From Bathynomus jamesi (lineage: Eukaryota > Arthropoda > Malacostraca > Isopoda > Cirolanidae): a stretch of 64,000 bases of DNA. The notes below the pieces were generated by a model. It was not told the DNA's origin. It worked only from the letters and a program-made list of their open reading frames with translations, and searched no databases. The translations under genes were made by a program, and so were the position numbers. Shown one piece after another: positions 1 through 10,604 of this stretch. Positions within the stretch are counted from its first letter, which is position 1; the number at the start of each line of letters is the position of its first letter. The stretch spans positions 343,501 to 407,500 of the forward strand of contig JAJOZX010001566.1 in NCBI GenBank assembly GCA_023014485.1. Direction: 5' to 3'.

Positions 1-2
1 CA

Positions 3-401
3 GACTTTGATTTTACCCCAGAAGATGTAGCGAGAGCTATAGGCCAAATAAAATCACATTCAGCTGCAGGTCCGGACAAATGGAACGCACTATTAATTAA
101 AAACTGTAAAAATGAAATAGCTACACCCTTATACTGGATATGGAGAAGATCCCTGAACACTGTGGAAATACCGAGCATCTTGAAAAGAGCAAACATTGTC
201 CCTATATATAAAGGAGGGGATAGCTCTCAAGCAAAGAACTATAGACCAGTGTCTTTGACGTCCCACCTCACCAAAATATTTAAAAGAATAGTCAGAGCGA
301 AAATCTATGACTTCTTGGAGACACTAGAGAGATTCAACGAAAATCAGCACAAATTCCGATCAGGAATATCATGCCTATCACAACTTATAGAGCATTATAA
401 C
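3..401 (+). pseudogene. LINE A reverse transcriptase, N-terminal part
   Basis: An open frame runs from base 3, so the element starts outside the window. It encodes the start of a non-LTR retrotransposon reverse transcriptase: a SAAGPDKW segment near base 75, then IVPIYKGGDSSQAKNYRPVS at about 198-257, the fingers signature of jockey/CR1-type LINEs, then SLTSHLTKIFKRIV. The frame stops being LINE at 401, where a hAT element with an 8-bp target duplication begins. The rest of the same reverse transcriptase resumes at 1641. No endonuclease domain is visible because it would lie upstream. Exact clade (jockey, CR1 or Daphne-like) is not resolved. Confidence 0.85.
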
Positions 402-1640
402 CAAAGCTGGGCACAAACCGTTAATCCGTTAATCGTTAATTAACGAAGTTAACTTTTTCGTTAACGATTTAACTTTTAAGTTAACTTTGAAAATCATTAT
501 CGGACTAATTAACTTCCGTTACATTTAACTTCCGTTAACTCAAGTCCGTTAACTATATTTATTTATTGCAATAAAGTTATATTTTTCTTAACACCAGCCA
601 GTAGATACGTTTTAGTTTTGCTCATTCAATTATCGTTATATTATTGAGTAAAATACAGCAGAATAATATTGCAGAATAATACAAATTTGAATTTCTACAA
701 TTTACTAATTCTCCATTGTTTTATTTCCAGATCATGTCACCTGTGGCCAAAGCACTCGACAAGATCCAGGGGGAGGAACAAGCCTACCTTGGGACTCTGC
801 TGCCAACAGTTGCTGCGACAATCTTCAGGCTTAAGGACTTGAAGTCCAAGGGCCTCGTCTACTGCAGCGCCTTGGTCGACGCACTTTTGGCAGGCATCGA
901 CAAAAGGTTTGGGCCCCTCCTGGAGGATGACGAATGCCAGCTGGCTGCTGCCTTCCATCCCAGGTTTCGCCTCATCTGGTTGGACAAGTATGACAACACC
1001 AAGGTCGCCAGGGTGAGGAAAAGCGTGGAGGGTACAGTCGAGGAGGCCATGAAGCAGCAGTCCAACGAAGTGGGCAGCAACAGTGGAGGCAGCAACAACG
1101 AGGAGGAGGAGGAGGATGACTTCTTCAGTGCTGTCATCCAGACAAAAGAGAGCAGCAGAAGCCACAGGTCACTCGAGGGCAAGGCCCAGAACTTGGTCAA
1201 GACCTGGCTGGAGACCAACTCCAAGGACTTGCTGACAGATGCTGCCTTCTTGGGTGAGCAAGTGTTGGTGGACTTGTTCATCAAGTTCAACACAGCCATC
1301 CGCTCCAGTGCTGCAGTGGAGCGTTTGTTCTCTATGGGCAAGGACATCCTGAGGGCCAAGAGATCATCCCTGTCTGATGAAAACTTTGATATGCTAATTT
1401 TCATGAAGGGCAACATGCATCTCATGGACAAAATGGAGAACGAGAAGAAGAGGGAAAATTAAATTATATATATATTGTGTTTTTCATTTTTTTATAATAA
1501 AAGTTAACGTTAACGGTTTATCGGTAACTTCCGTTACATGTTTAACGAATTAACGGATTAACGGTTAACGAAGTTAACTTTTTGGTTAACGGATTAGCGG
1601 TTAACGAAGTTAACTTTTTGGTTAACGGTGCCCACCACTG
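402..1640 (+). mobile_element. hAT transposon 1, internally reduced
   Basis: The 1239-bp element lies between direct 8-bp repeats ATTATAAC at 394-401 and 1641-1648, the hAT target-duplication length. The left end reads CAAAGCTGGGCAC and the right end, reversed, CAGTGGTGGGCACC. Both subterminal regions (about 420-540 and 1505-1625) are dense in GTTAAC/TTAACG motifs in both orientations, plausible transposase-binding repeats. It interrupts the LINE A reverse transcriptase. One transposase fragment lies inside; the N-terminal DNA-binding part and most of the catalytic core are missing, so the copy is probably non-autonomous. Confidence 0.9.
716..1462 (+). CDS. hAT transposase, C-terminal half
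   Basis: A 248-codon open frame whose C-terminal third carries the hAT dimerisation signature: AIRSSAAVERLFSMGKDILR, then RSSLSDENFDMLIFMKGN. An acidic stretch (EEEEEDD, about residue 131) precedes it. A good splice acceptor (TTTTATTTCCAG at about 719-730) sits just before CDLMSPVAKAL-type sequence, so this may be the last exon of a longer gene, with the Met at 716 or 734 not a true start. The frame has no stop and is clearly more GC-rich than its surroundings, which suggests fairly recent function. The BED zinc finger and first catalytic residues are absent here. Confidence 0.75.
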   Translation: MFYFQIMSPVAKALDKIQGEEQAYLGTLLPTVAATIFRLKDLKSKGLVYCSALVDALLAGIDKRFGPLLEDDECQLAAAFHPRFRLIWLDKYDNTKVARVRKSVEGTVEEAMKQQSNEVGSNSGGSNNEEEEEDDFFSAVIQTKESSRSHRSLEGKAQNLVKTWLETNSKDLLTDAAFLGEQVLVDLFIKFNTAIRSSAAVERLFSMGKDILRAKRSSLSDENFDMLIFMKGNMHLMDKMENEKKREN

Positions 1641-2117
1641 ATTATAACCATAACCTAGATGCACGTGAAGGCAAGAAAACTATGATGTCATATACACGGA
1701 TTTTGCTAAAGATTTCGACAAATGCATTATAACAATATCCTAGATGCACGTGAAGGCAATGAAAACTATGATGTCATATACACGGATTTTGCTAAGGCTT
1801 TCGACAAATGCGATCATGGTATAATAGCACATAAAATGAAACATATGGGAATAACAGACAAAGTGGGAAAATGGATCTACAACTTCCTTGGAGAACGTCT
1901 ACAGGTCGTTAAAATTCAAGGTGTATCATCATCAGAATCAGAAGTACACAGCTCAGTACCATAAGATACAGTACTGGCCCCACTCCTGTTCATTATCATG
2001 CTAACAGACATAGACAGTGGAGTAAACAGCAACAGTATAGTAACATCCTTTGCGGACGATACAAAGATTAGCAGAAAAATCAGCGATGCAAATGAAGTGG
2101 AGGCCTTGCAGAGGAAC
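1641..2117 (+). pseudogene. LINE A reverse transcriptase, palm region with internal duplication
   Basis: Continuation of LINE A after the hAT insertion. The frame has NYDVIYTDFAKAFDKCDHG (palm motif with catalytic Asp) at about 1770-1818 and then TSFADDTKIS near 2044, the FADD catalytic box. A segment of about 85 bp is tandemly duplicated: the stretch ending near 1728 (CCTAGATGCACGTGAAGGCA onward) repeats from about 1738. The hAT landed in the first unit. The GSVLGPLL region is damaged (a stop near 1962). The fragment ends at 2117, where a second hAT-type insertion starts. Confidence 0.85.
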
Positions 2118-2572
2118 CAGAGCCGGATTTAGACGTGTGGAGGCCCTGGGCAGCCTCCATGTGGAGGCCCCCCTACCTTAGGGGAAGACATAATTGAAGT
2201 CATCCATAAGATTCATAATATAATTAACATACATACACTTTCAAAACATCGTGCACTCTTGTGTCTGTCCATTCCACTCATTTCTGCAAAAAATGAAAGC
2301 CTCGGGTTACTCGGGTATTCCATTATAGTGAGAGTAGGCCTAAAAGAGTAATAAAAACAAAATAATAATCAGTACACAACAAATAGTAATTGGTAAAAGT
2401 TTATGTACTACAGTGGTATTGGATGCGCGTGTTTTTTTGTTGATCATCTATCGGGTTTTTCTAGTTTCGGGTTTTTTCTATTTTGATAATGGCTTGTCAA
2501 TATGTGGAGGCCCCCAAGATGTGGAGGCCCATGGGCAGCTGCCCACTTTGCCCACTCCTAAATCCGGCCCTG
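2118..2572. mobile_element. hAT-type MITE in LINE A
   Basis: A 455-bp element flanked by the 8-bp repeat AGAGGAAC (2110-2117 and 2573-2580). The termini are CAGAGCCGGATTTAG at left and, reversed, CAGGGCCGGATTTAGG at right, a common hAT end. The motif GTGGAGGCCC recurs near both ends in direct orientation. It carries no transposase; the open frame over its right half is chance. It splits the LINE A reverse transcriptase just after the FADD box. Confidence 0.88.
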
Positions 2573-3500
2573 AGAGGAACGCGAACAAAATATACACATG
2601 GTCAGAAGACAACAATATGACATTTAACACCGAGAAATTTCAGCTCTTCAGATATGATAGAAATAAGGAACTTAAACAGACTGCATATTATGCTCCAGAT
2701 ATACAGGAAATTCAGAGAAGCACGAAAGCGGTCGACTTTGGGTAATAATGACCGATGATGCGAAATTCGAAAGACAAAATCAGATAGCAATAAACAAAGC
2801 AAAAAGAGTCGCGGGACAAGTACTAAGAACGTTCAAAAGGAAGGACAAGACAGTAATGATTCCCCTGCTGAGAACACTGATCATACCAAACTTTGAATAC
2901 TGCTCAGTTTTGACGTCCCCATATGAAAATGAAAAAATTAATAAACTACAGTAGAAGAAACGCAGAGACATTTCACAGCCAAGATTGATGGCTGCAAAGA
3001 ACTCAACTACTGGGAAAGACTACGTAAACTAAATCTGTACTCCCTGGAAAGAAGAAGAGAGGGGGTACACCACAATCTACGTATGGAAAGTGATCGAAAA
3101 ACTGGTACCAAACCTCAAACTAAACCTAATTACCATCCAAACAATGCTGGAAAATAGGAAAGGCAGAATGTGTTGTGTTCCCAAATTTTTTAAAGGCCCG
3201 ACAAGGGACCTCCTCAACACTGAAGGAAAATAGTTTGGTTGTCAGGGGACCAAAACTTTTTAATCAGCTCCCAAAAGACGTCAGAAACGTTACAGGGGTC
3301 AAAGTTGAAGTCTTCAAGAGAAGACTAGATGCCTGGCTGAGGACGGTACCAGATGAGCCGGGTATACCTGGCTATGTGCGATGGAGAGCGCAAGAAAGCA
3401 ACTAGCTCCTCCACCAAGCCAGGCCTAGAGGCGGGGCCACCAGCTTGACCTTCGTGTGAAGAGACATCAACACATGGAACATCGACGAGGTTAACGAGGT
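2573..3500 (+). pseudogene. LINE A C-terminal region and 3' end
   Basis: Resumes LINE A after the MITE. Recognisable blocks in shifting frames are MTFNTEKFQLFRYDRNKE, IMTDDAKFERQNQIAINKAK, RTLIIPNFEYCSVLTSPYE and, near the end, GPKLFNQLPKDVRN and GIPGYVRWRAQESN with a stop at about 3403. They match copy 2 at 43012-43985 block by block. Stops near 2742 and 2952 and other indels show that it is dead. The 3' untranslated region has CTTGACCTTCGTGTGAAGAG, resembling the tail of the local tRNA SINEs, and ends in a short TA run. Confidence 0.85.
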
Positions 3501-3507
3501 ATATATA

Positions 3508-3580
3508 CAGGGTGGAAGAAAAGTCTTTAAGGGTTTTATACATACAAATAACTTGTTAATAATAAATAAATTCCAATGAT
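3508..3580. mobile_element. Solo mariner-type end
   Basis: TATATA is followed by CAGGGTGGAAGAAAAGTCTT, the form of several mariner ends in this window. No partner end or transposase is visible, so this is a one-ended remnant. The right limit is arbitrary. Confidence 0.45.
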
Positions 3581-3691
3581 ATCACTGCAGTGTATCAGTA
3601 CTTTTCAAAGCAACTATACAAGGCCAGGAATGACCCTAGGCTAGAACAGGAAGGTCCAATGCCCTAGCCCCAGTCAGCGCCATGTCCGTAA

Positions 3692-4098
3692 TAGGGCATG
3701 GTTCAGATTAATCAGTTAATCAGTTAATCATTGTTTTGAATTTAATCATTACTTAATCAAAAAACATTTTTAGAAAATGATGGGAAATGATTAATTTTCC
3801 TCAAGATTTCACCATCATTTGACCTTAAATTTTGTAATGTATCATTTGAATTTGGCACCATTTTGCATGTATAAACTATCTAATCCACCCATGCCTAATT
3901 TCTTGAACTAAAGCAAACTAAATGTTTGAGCAAAATGTTTTCTTCGGGCTTATCTCACGCAACAGAAACAATAAAGCTCTTTCTTAATCTTTCCAGAAGT
4001 ATTTAATTTGTAATAATTTTTAATCAGTTAATCTGATTAATTAGAAAATTTCATCATTCATCACTTTTTCCTAAAAATGATTAATTAACCATGCCCTA
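3692..4098. mobile_element. MITE with GGGCATGGTT ends
   Basis: About 407 bp with inverted ends TAGGGCATGGTT and AACCATGCCCTA, then subterminal AATCAGTTAATC repeats at both sides (about 3710-3735 and 4022-4040). Interior is AT-rich without coding. No clear target duplication was found, so the superfamily is unresolved; the subterminal-repeat layout resembles hAT. Confidence 0.6.
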
Positions 4099-4296
4099 GT
4101 CAGTAGGGATGGAATGAAGAAAAAGTGTATCTTGCATCGTCGGCTTTTAGTTTTACCTATATATGACCGCATACAGTGGTCACACTTGTATTGGTAAAAT
4201 ATGGATGACTTATTTAAATCACTTATTTAAATACAATGATGTTATTTCTACACTTCTTAAGTCATCCATAGTTTACCAATACAAGTGTGACACTGT

Positions 4297-4581
4297 ATGG
4301 GATCATATATAGGTAAAACTAAAAGACACTTAAAATCTCGTATTTACGAACATCTCGGTAAACCGGTCCGTACAAATTTACTTCTTGGCAAACCACCTAA
4401 TTCTCTCATACGTAACCATTCACACAACAATAACCACCTAATTTCACAGTCTAATTTCGCCGTACTTCCTGCCGGAAGCTCTGACCTTAAGCTTAAAATT
4501 ATGGAATCTTTGTTCATTTATAAATTAAAACCAGACCAAAATTCCGATGAATCATCGGTAGATCTGTTATGTTTTGGTTAA
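4297..4581 (+). pseudogene. GIY-YIG endonuclease domain of a Penelope-like element
   Basis: The frame has GSYIGKTKRHLKSRIYEHLG (YIG motif with the Arg helix), a spaced SLIRNHSHNNNH region and ESLFIYKLKPDQN, the conserved Glu block near the C terminus of these domains. In active Penelope elements the domain nicks target DNA for insertion. A cysteine-containing linker seems to lie upstream (CDT near 4288) but in another frame, so the domain is cut off from its reverse transcriptase. Length and order fit the C-terminal domain only. Confidence 0.75.
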
Positions 4582-4810
4582 GGTACTTGTTTATTTTATT
4601 TATTTACCTTTTAGTTTTAATGCTTTTATATTTTTCCTAGCTACTTTTTATAATTGCAACTTTTTAATTTCATCTATTTACCTTTTATCATAGTTTTAAT
4701 GTTTTAAATTTTTAAGCTACTTTTTATAATTTTAACTTTATTTTAAATTGTTATTAAGCAACTTACAATTGCAATTTGTATTTTGTATGTGAATTGGCCT
4801 TTTATTGTTT

Positions 4811-4852
4811 TAGCCCTGAAGATGGAATTAGTGCATTCCGAAACGTTGGTAC
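4811..4852 (+). ncRNA. Hammerhead-like motif in Penelope 3' end
   Basis: CTGAAGA (4816-4822) fits the hammerhead core CUGANGA. It is followed by a short hairpin, GGAAT...ATTCC (4824-4839), and then GAAAC (4840-4844). One extra U lies between core and stem II compared with the textbook motif, so this may be a degenerate ribozyme. Hammerhead motifs are established in Penelope-like elements. Confidence 0.4.
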
Positions 4853-4936
4853 TGATTAAACCTTGAAGGATGTTTATTTTTTCTCTGGTGTTCCTGTTTA
4901 TATATATATATATATATAACAACACTAATAAAGCCC

Positions 4937-5023
4937 GCAAGGAAAATGAAAAACGATTCCGAGCACTTTCATATCGAAAGGAAGAGACAAAGGCGCTTGG
5001 AATCGTTTTACATTTTCCTTGCA
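4937..5023. repeat. Fold-back hairpin in a TA tract
   Basis: GCAAGGAAAATG...CGATTCC on the left pairs with GGAATCG...CATTTTCCTTGC on the right, with a loop of roughly 35 bp containing CGAAAGGAAG. It resembles the CCACGAAGGAAA hairpin family at 38728 and 42096 and is flanked by (TA)n on both sides. Confidence 0.6.
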
Positions 5024-5077
5024 GGTTATATGACATCGCATTTAATAACGTTCACGTGAGAACTGTGAATTATTCCC

Positions 5078-5118
<41 letters not shown>

Positions 5119-5130
5119 GGAGCTTTATTT

Positions 5131-5915
5131 ATAGTTCTCCAATATAAAGTTTTAAAAATTAATTAAAAATAATAAATATATAATAATAATAATAATAAAT
5201 AACAAACCTATTTTGAAGGTCCTACTTTGCACATTTTGTTTCACAATGTCTTTCCAATAACACAAAAGGTTAGCTCAGATTTCGATATACGAAACTGCCC
5301 CATTCCAACTGAAGTTTATTGCTCGTTCTTTCATAGTATTGATTGGAGCTATCCTCGAAACTGGTCCCAAGAATGAATTTTGTTGATCATCTTCCTTCCG
5401 GTGGAGATTAAAGTACCTTTTGCAGTTACTTTTGTTGCAGTGAGACAGTTATGAATTTAGTTTACGCGCGCGGCATGACTTGAAATCAGACGTACAAACG
5501 CTTGGGAAACTTAACAGGCACTTCATGGCAGTCCGATTGCCTATTGTCATTGATATTTCATCTTTCGTATACGATATTATACCATCGACACAGATTTGTT
5601 GGTTGTTTTATCTTCCTCGTAAGGACAAAGGTCATGTGACGTAGGACACCTACAGTTTTAAAGGGAATTCGAACCATCTCAGGGTCGCTACATCATCCGA
5701 ACGCAGAGAACTGTCGCTCCATCCAACTAATGAAATATACCCAGTGTTGCTTAACCTCGCTGATCTAATGGGAAATAGTGTTGCAACGTGGTTACGACGT
5801 AACACCCACGAGTTTATATATTTAATGCAATGAAAACGACTTTAATTAAAATTAATTAGTATCTGAGATAATATTTAACTATTAAACACTATTTGGAATA
5901 CAGGTGAAACGACTG

Positions 5916-5960
<45 letters not shown>

Positions 5961-6690
5961 AGCTCAATCCATGAAAGGAATTAGGATCAACTGAAGCTAG
6001 AAAGTATGATAAATTAACTGATAAAAAGACCTACCTGAATCCACGCATACTTAAAGATTTGATCAATGGTGCTTCACTGGTCCCACGTCCATGAGGGTAA
6101 ATGGAACTATAATCGCAGCATATGTGGATGGTTAAGGAATAATGACGAAGTCTGAGAATATCAATAACAATTATGGCGTAATTACATTTTACAAAGATAT
6201 AAGTTAATGTTAGTTAAAGAATAATTGATATAGACCATCTTGTATTCAAAGTCCATAAATAAACACGGAATATTCCATCATCTGTGCATGATAAGCAGAA
6301 AGCTTGCAAAGATTTCGTATCATCAACAGTAAGATAAATTCTTCCAATGTTTTTGAAGAAGCGGAATGAGCATGAAGTGGTTTTATCAAGTCTTGTTTTC
6401 TTCGAAGGAAGCCTTCCCTCCTTCCTTCGCGAAAAGAATGTCAAACGTATCACTTCCGCGCAGTTCCGAGGATCGACATATCCACGTTATAGAATTTCTC
6501 CTCTATCGGTAAGATCACCCGAAAATGGTTTGTCCATGTCCCAAACCATGACGACTGAAAGCAGGCAGGCGATTCCCCTACAAAAGAATATGTCAAGGGA
6601 GTGATTTTACTGCATCCATGTCGACTCTTGACTGACCCTCTGATGAGGAATGGCTTCAGGGAGAAATGCTTGGCTGTACTTTGATTAAAA
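5131..6690. other. No supported gene; (GA)n at 5919-5957
   Basis: Mixed-composition sequence with a perfect GA tract at about 5919-5957. Two overlapping opposite-strand frames at 6214-6604 show no family signature. I see no RNA gene or transposon end. Confidence 0.6.
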
Positions 6691-6805
6691 AAAAAAGTTT
6701 TTAGGGTTTTTCATTTTTAGCTTCTAGAAAAAAAAAAAAGGTTTTTTTTCTGGTTTCTAAATATTTTATTGAAAAACATCTGAATAATTTTCATATTTTG
6801 CTTCG

Positions 6806-6880
6806 TCATTAGACGAAAGCGCTTGAGCACCATTTTGTGTTTCCTTTCCTTCGTGGTTTTATTCATCATATATATTTTTT
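6806..6880. repeat. Half of the CCACGAAGGAAA fold-back family
   Basis: The sequence from GACGAAAGCGCTTGAGCACC through CCTTCGTGGTTTTATTCATC matches the right arm of the complete hairpin at 42096-42220. The left arm is missing. It is followed by AT-rich sequence. Confidence 0.6.
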
Positions 6881-6927
6881 TAACATTTTCATAGTTTTTA
6901 AATATATATATATAATATATATATAGG

Positions 6928-7000
6928 GTGTCCCAAGGCCGGTCTCATAGGAAACTTTATTTTAAGTTAAATTTACAAAAGTAACACATTAGAACTAAAA
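6928..7000. mobile_element. Solo mariner-type end
   Basis: (TA)n runs into GGGTGTCCCAAGGCCGGTCT, a mariner-like terminus. No second end or transposase is visible before the G-rich repeat starting at about 7035. Confidence 0.4.
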
Positions 7001-7034
7001 CAAATGTTCATATTGGTGTCTTGTTTTGGGACCT

Positions 7035-7404
7035 CTTTTGTTGCAGGTAGAATAACACGCAATGGCAGTAGTATGCCCGCAAAAATGTAGAGTGCAAATC
7101 AATTGCATGCAAGATGATCAATGTTGCAGAGGGGTAGGGGGAGTGGGGGAGAGGGGATGCAACAAGGGGAGGGATTTATTCCCACAAGTTGCATGAAGGG
7201 GGGAGAGGGGATTTTAAAGGATGCCCGGGAGAAAGACCTCCTTCCAAAGGGGGCAACCTAATTTAATAACCCTAACCTAAGAAGGTTGAGAGAGGAGGAG
7301 TCGGAGGAGAAGTTCTTGCTGACATGTCTCGTCGCATGATGAAGTTCTTGACAGCCTCAGTTGGCTTAGAAGATATAATTAGCCAATTGGCTTAGAAGGC
7401 AATA
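7035..7404 (+). repeat. G-rich dispersed repeat, copy 1
   Basis: About 370 bp running from CAGTAGTATGCCCGCAAAAA through a G-rich core (GGGG runs at about 7132-7215) to two TTGGCTTAGAAG motifs. It aligns along its length with the reverse complement of 33893-34255, with many substitutions and indels. No coding potential. Ends in (TA)n, into which the Tc1 element inserted. Confidence 0.7.
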
Positions 7405-7412
7405 TATATATA

Positions 7413-8801
7413 CAGTGCCCGCGAAAAGTATCCGATCACTCAAGAAAATACAATATTTTCCCTTGATATTCAGAGACACGTAATTCACTTTCTATTTGTT
7501 CTAGCGACATCTGGTAACTTTGAGGTTGCTCGCTGATATGAGAGCTATCCAACGCATTCTCAAATTAGTGTTCTGGTAGCCTTCGTTGCGGGTGGCTGTG
7601 TCTCAAATTTGTCAGATTCACTGTTTGTGTAAATTTCTTGATTTTTTTTTTTTTTACAGAAAGTGGTGTAAATAAAATTTATATATAATGTGTGCTAAAA
7701 AACAACTTAAGAGTGATTGTCGAGGTGCTATTGTTGCTTTGCATGCATGTGGGAAATCACAGAGACAGATAGCTAAGGAATTAAACATATCCCAAAGTAC
7801 CGTTAATTTATGGGTTTCACGGGCTAAGAACAATGGTGGCCTAACCACGCCAGTCCCTAAAAAACGATCTGGCAGACCGAGAAAAACAAATTCGCGAACA
7901 GACAAACTTATGAAACGTTTAGTATTGAAAAACCCAACAATAACTGCGAAAGAAATAAAATTTAATATGAATAATTTGTTATCTGGTGTTTCTGAACGAA
8001 CTATCCAGGAGCGGCTCCAAAAGAACTCGGATTACCATCTCGCCATGCTGCTAAGAAACTGTTCATTAATGAAAAAAGCGTAAAAAACGTGTCGCATTTT
8101 GTAAAAATACATTCATTGGACTGTTGATGACTGGAAGAAGGTTTTATTTAGCGATGAGTCGACATTTTTGACATTCAGAAGTTGTCCAAAAAAGGTTCGC
8201 CGGCCTATTGGCTCAAATAGGATGGACCCTAAATACACCCTAAAGACAATGAAACACCCTCCAAGTGTGATGGTTTGGGGTTGTTTCGGTTACTATGGGC
8301 GTGGAAACTTATATTTTCTTCCGAAGAACACAACTATGAATGGTGCACGGTATTTAGCAATGCTACAGGATAAACTTCCAATGGCAATGGCAATCCAAAG
8401 GACAAAAACATACATGCATGATGGTGCACCATGTCACAGGGCCAAAATAGTGACAAAATGGATTACTGACAATAAATTTGATATTTTGGATTGGCCTGGT
8501 AATAGTCCAGATCTCAATCCGATAGAAAATCTGTGGCTAATAATAAAAAATAAGGTTGAATGCCACGACACTGGCTCAGTCGAAAAATTACAAGAGGCCA
8601 TCAAAAAGGTATGGTGCAAGGAAATATCAGTGGAAGTTTGTCAAAACTTGATTAAATCCATGCCAAAACGTCTAGAACAAGTCATCCAAACCAAAGGACA
8701 GATGACAAAATACTAATATAAGGTTAGTATACATTTAAACATTGTTTTTTATGTAAAAAATACAAATTTCAAGGGTGATCGGATACTTTTCGCGGGCACT
8801 G
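7413..8801 (+). mobile_element. Tc1 transposon copy 1
   Basis: A complete 1389-bp element flanked by TA on both sides. The ends CAGTGCCCGCGAAAAGTATC and, reversed, the same sequence from the right are perfect inverted repeats for over 20 bp. It is near-identical to copy 2 at 28384-29774. Transposase lies on the plus strand with frame damage. The insertion sits between the G-rich repeat and a (TA)n run. Confidence 0.95.
7688..8716 (+). pseudogene. Tc1-family transposase, DD34E, frameshifted
   Basis: Cuts and inserts the element at TA sites. The N-terminal part (7688 to about 8020) is a paired-type helix-turn-helix: KSQRQIAKELNISQSTVNLW, followed by the GRPR-like hook SGRPRKTN and a second helix bundle. 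The catalytic part starts around 8140 with LFSDESTF (first Asp, partly out of frame), then YMHDGAPCHRA (second Asp) and NSPDLNPIENLW (Glu), with 34 residues between second Asp and Glu by my count. Indels in the A-runs near 8020 and 8075-8090 break the frame. Copy 2 has a different set of indels, so both were damaged after insertion or were mobilised in trans. Confidence 0.9.
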
Positions 8802-8834
<33 letters not shown>

Positions 8835-8847
<13 letters not shown>

Positions 8848-9030
8848 GGAGAGAGAGATTTTTCGCTACCATGGTTTATAACATAATGAGGATCAGCCCA
8901 GCCAAAAAAGAGTGCAAGAATGGAGAGCCAGTTGGCTTAGAAGGCTTAATCAGCAAGTTAGCTTAGAAGACAATATATAATATTAATACACAAGATTGTA
9001 GACCCAGCCAAGTGGCCTAGAAATACGTAT
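8835..9030. repeat. Dispersed repeat with TTGGCTTAGAAG motif
   Basis: Contains CCATGGTTTATAACATAATGAGGATCAG and the AGTTGGCTTAGAAGGC motif. The same order recurs at about 9790-9970 and, inverted, at 32128-32245, and the motif is shared with the G-rich repeats. Non-coding. Confidence 0.55.
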
Positions 9031-9127
9031 TATAAAATAAGCGTGATTTTACAACTTTTGTAGGGCCGTTAATTTTAACGTAGAATAATTGCTAGACTGC
9101 GCAATTTATTTTATTTAATTTGTCCCT

Positions 9128-9129
<2 letters not shown>

Positions 9130-9159
<30 letters not shown>

Positions 9160-9184
9160 GATATTATATATATATATATATATA
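9130..9184. repeat. (TG)n/(TA)n microsatellite
   Basis: A short TG run passes into TA tracts that host the pogo-type MITE starting at 9185. Confidence 0.9.
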
Positions 9185-9760
9185 GTGGACGACGGTTAAA
9201 ATAAACCAATCCGTTACTGCTCTAAAGTTTATTTTAACCGTATGTTTATAATATCCGTAGGTACGCAAATTCACACAATTTTAGGGTGAAAATAAAGAAA
9301 AAAGCAAACAAAAATACTGCATTTAGCATATAAAATATGTACCTTTAACTTACTATATAAAATACAATTCCTTCGAACAAAACAAATAATTCTTTAAACA
9401 AAAACAAATATGTATTCCTTTAAACAAAAAACAAGTATGGATTATTTTCGAAAGTTCGTACTATTCACTGTTTAATTTTTCTTTAATACATCTATGATTT
9501 TGATTTGTTTTTTTTGTCAAATGTTTTTGTTCAAGGCCGCTTCCAGCTGAGATAATGTAGGGTTATTCAATCGTTCAACTGCAGAAAAACGACGTATGAC
9601 ATCAAGCGCATTGTGGACTTCCTTCACATTAGTTTACATTAAGCGTAGGCAAGTCTACATTATCAGTCGGATTTTACTCTATAACCAGGCGCGTTACCAA
9701 GGATTTGTTTACTTTATCCGAATGTTTATTTAAAGCGTGTTTACTTTACCCGTCGTCCAC
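9185..9760 (-). mobile_element. pogo/Tigger-type MITE
   Basis: A 576-bp element flanked by TA, with inverted ends GTGGACGACGG(T/G)TAAA(A/G)TAAAC. Near the right end the minus strand reads ALDVIRRFSAVERLNNPTLS and LEAALNKNI (about 9600-9510), which resembles the last residues of pogo/Tigger transposases. Only this C-terminal tail and the termini remain, so it is a deletion derivative. Confidence 0.75.
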
Positions 9761-9782
9761 TATATATATATATATATATTAT

Positions 9783-9970
9783 ATATTAATGGAGAGGAGA
9801 AGAGATGTTATCACTGCCATGGCTCATAACATAATGAAGACCAGGCATCGTCCTTTAGCATCAGCTGGCTTAGAAGGCGTAATTGGCGTAGTATATATAT
9901 ATATTATATATATATATGGAGAGGAGAGAGAGCAAGAATGTAGAGCCAGCCAGTTGGCTTAGAAATACGT
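9783..9970. repeat. Dispersed TTGGCTTAGAAG repeat, two short units
   Basis: Unit 1 (about 9790-9890) has CCATGGCTCATAACATAATG and CTGGCTTAGAAGGC. Unit 2 (about 9915-9970), separated by (TA)n, has GCAAGAATGTAGAGCCAGCC and TTGGCTTAGAAATACG. Both match 8835-9030. Confidence 0.55.
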
Positions 9971-10109
9971 AAATGGCTAACATATTAAACAAATATTATC
10001 ATAACATTTAGCCAAAACGGTGAATTAAAACGCTCAGCAAAGCACACACAAACACTTCGTATATAACTAAAGCAGATGCACGTAACGAAAAAGCACTTAC
10101 TCGTATATA

Positions 10110-10260
10110 TCTCCACCAACGCACTTGTATCAAATAATATCGTTTATTTACCTTGAATAATAAAACACATCATTCTGTTTATTTACTCAACAGTCGCCAA
10201 ACTATTTATATAGCATGGAAATAAAAACAATTATTTAACATATACGCAAGTATTTTTGGA
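10110..10260 (+). repeat. Left diverged inverted repeat of the Maverick
   Basis: CACTTGTATCAAATAATATCG, TTGAATAATAAAACAC, ATCATTCTGTTTATTTACT, CGCCAAAC and AAAAACAATTATTTAACATA occur here in the same order as in the reverse complement of about 30275-30080. Gaps differ, and TA runs interrupt the right copy. It is read as a relic terminal inverted repeat, though a dispersed repeat present on both sides is possible. Confidence 0.55.
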
Positions 10261-10384
10261 ATTAATAAAATATGGAGAGTGACCAAAAGTACTTTATATA
10301 TTTCCATCAGCGCAAGTTCTCTCTCGCGTAAATCTGTGAAAGTGTCCAGCGATCAAATTTTAAGAAAACACCCTAAATAATAAA

Positions 10385-10556
10385 ACAACATTCTGAGATT
10401 AAGGAAAAATTTACTTTATATTGTGAAAAGCAGTTCATGTAATTTGATAATATCGTATTTTTGCTACACAATAAACATTTTTTAGAATTAATAAAAGTTA
10501 TTTCAAACCCCAATTCAAAAGCATTATATTTCTTTAGTTATCTTTAAGTGTATACA

Positions 10557-10604
<48 letters not shown>

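Larger units (their letters stand above)
4139..4890 (+). mobile_element. Penelope-like element, 3' part
   Basis: Contains a GIY-YIG endonuclease frame and a typical 3' tail. An inverted repeat surrounds the start: about 4142-4222 (TTTTAGTTTTACCTATATAT onward) is the reverse complement of about 4255-4325, so the 5' end of the fragment is folded back on itself. Inverted 5' structures are common in Penelope insertions. The reverse transcriptase is absent. The tail ends in a (TA)n run at about 4898. Confidence 0.75.

Noticed and set aside
737..1431. Two minus-strand frames over hAT 1
   Set aside because: Antisense shadows of the hAT transposase C-terminal frame, which has the dimerisation signature.
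2413..2745. 110-codon frame
   Set aside because: Runs from a hAT MITE into LINE A; its first half is non-coding MITE sequence.
6214..6604. Overlapping opposite-strand frames
   Set aside because: No family signature on either strand and the overlap makes both likely chance.
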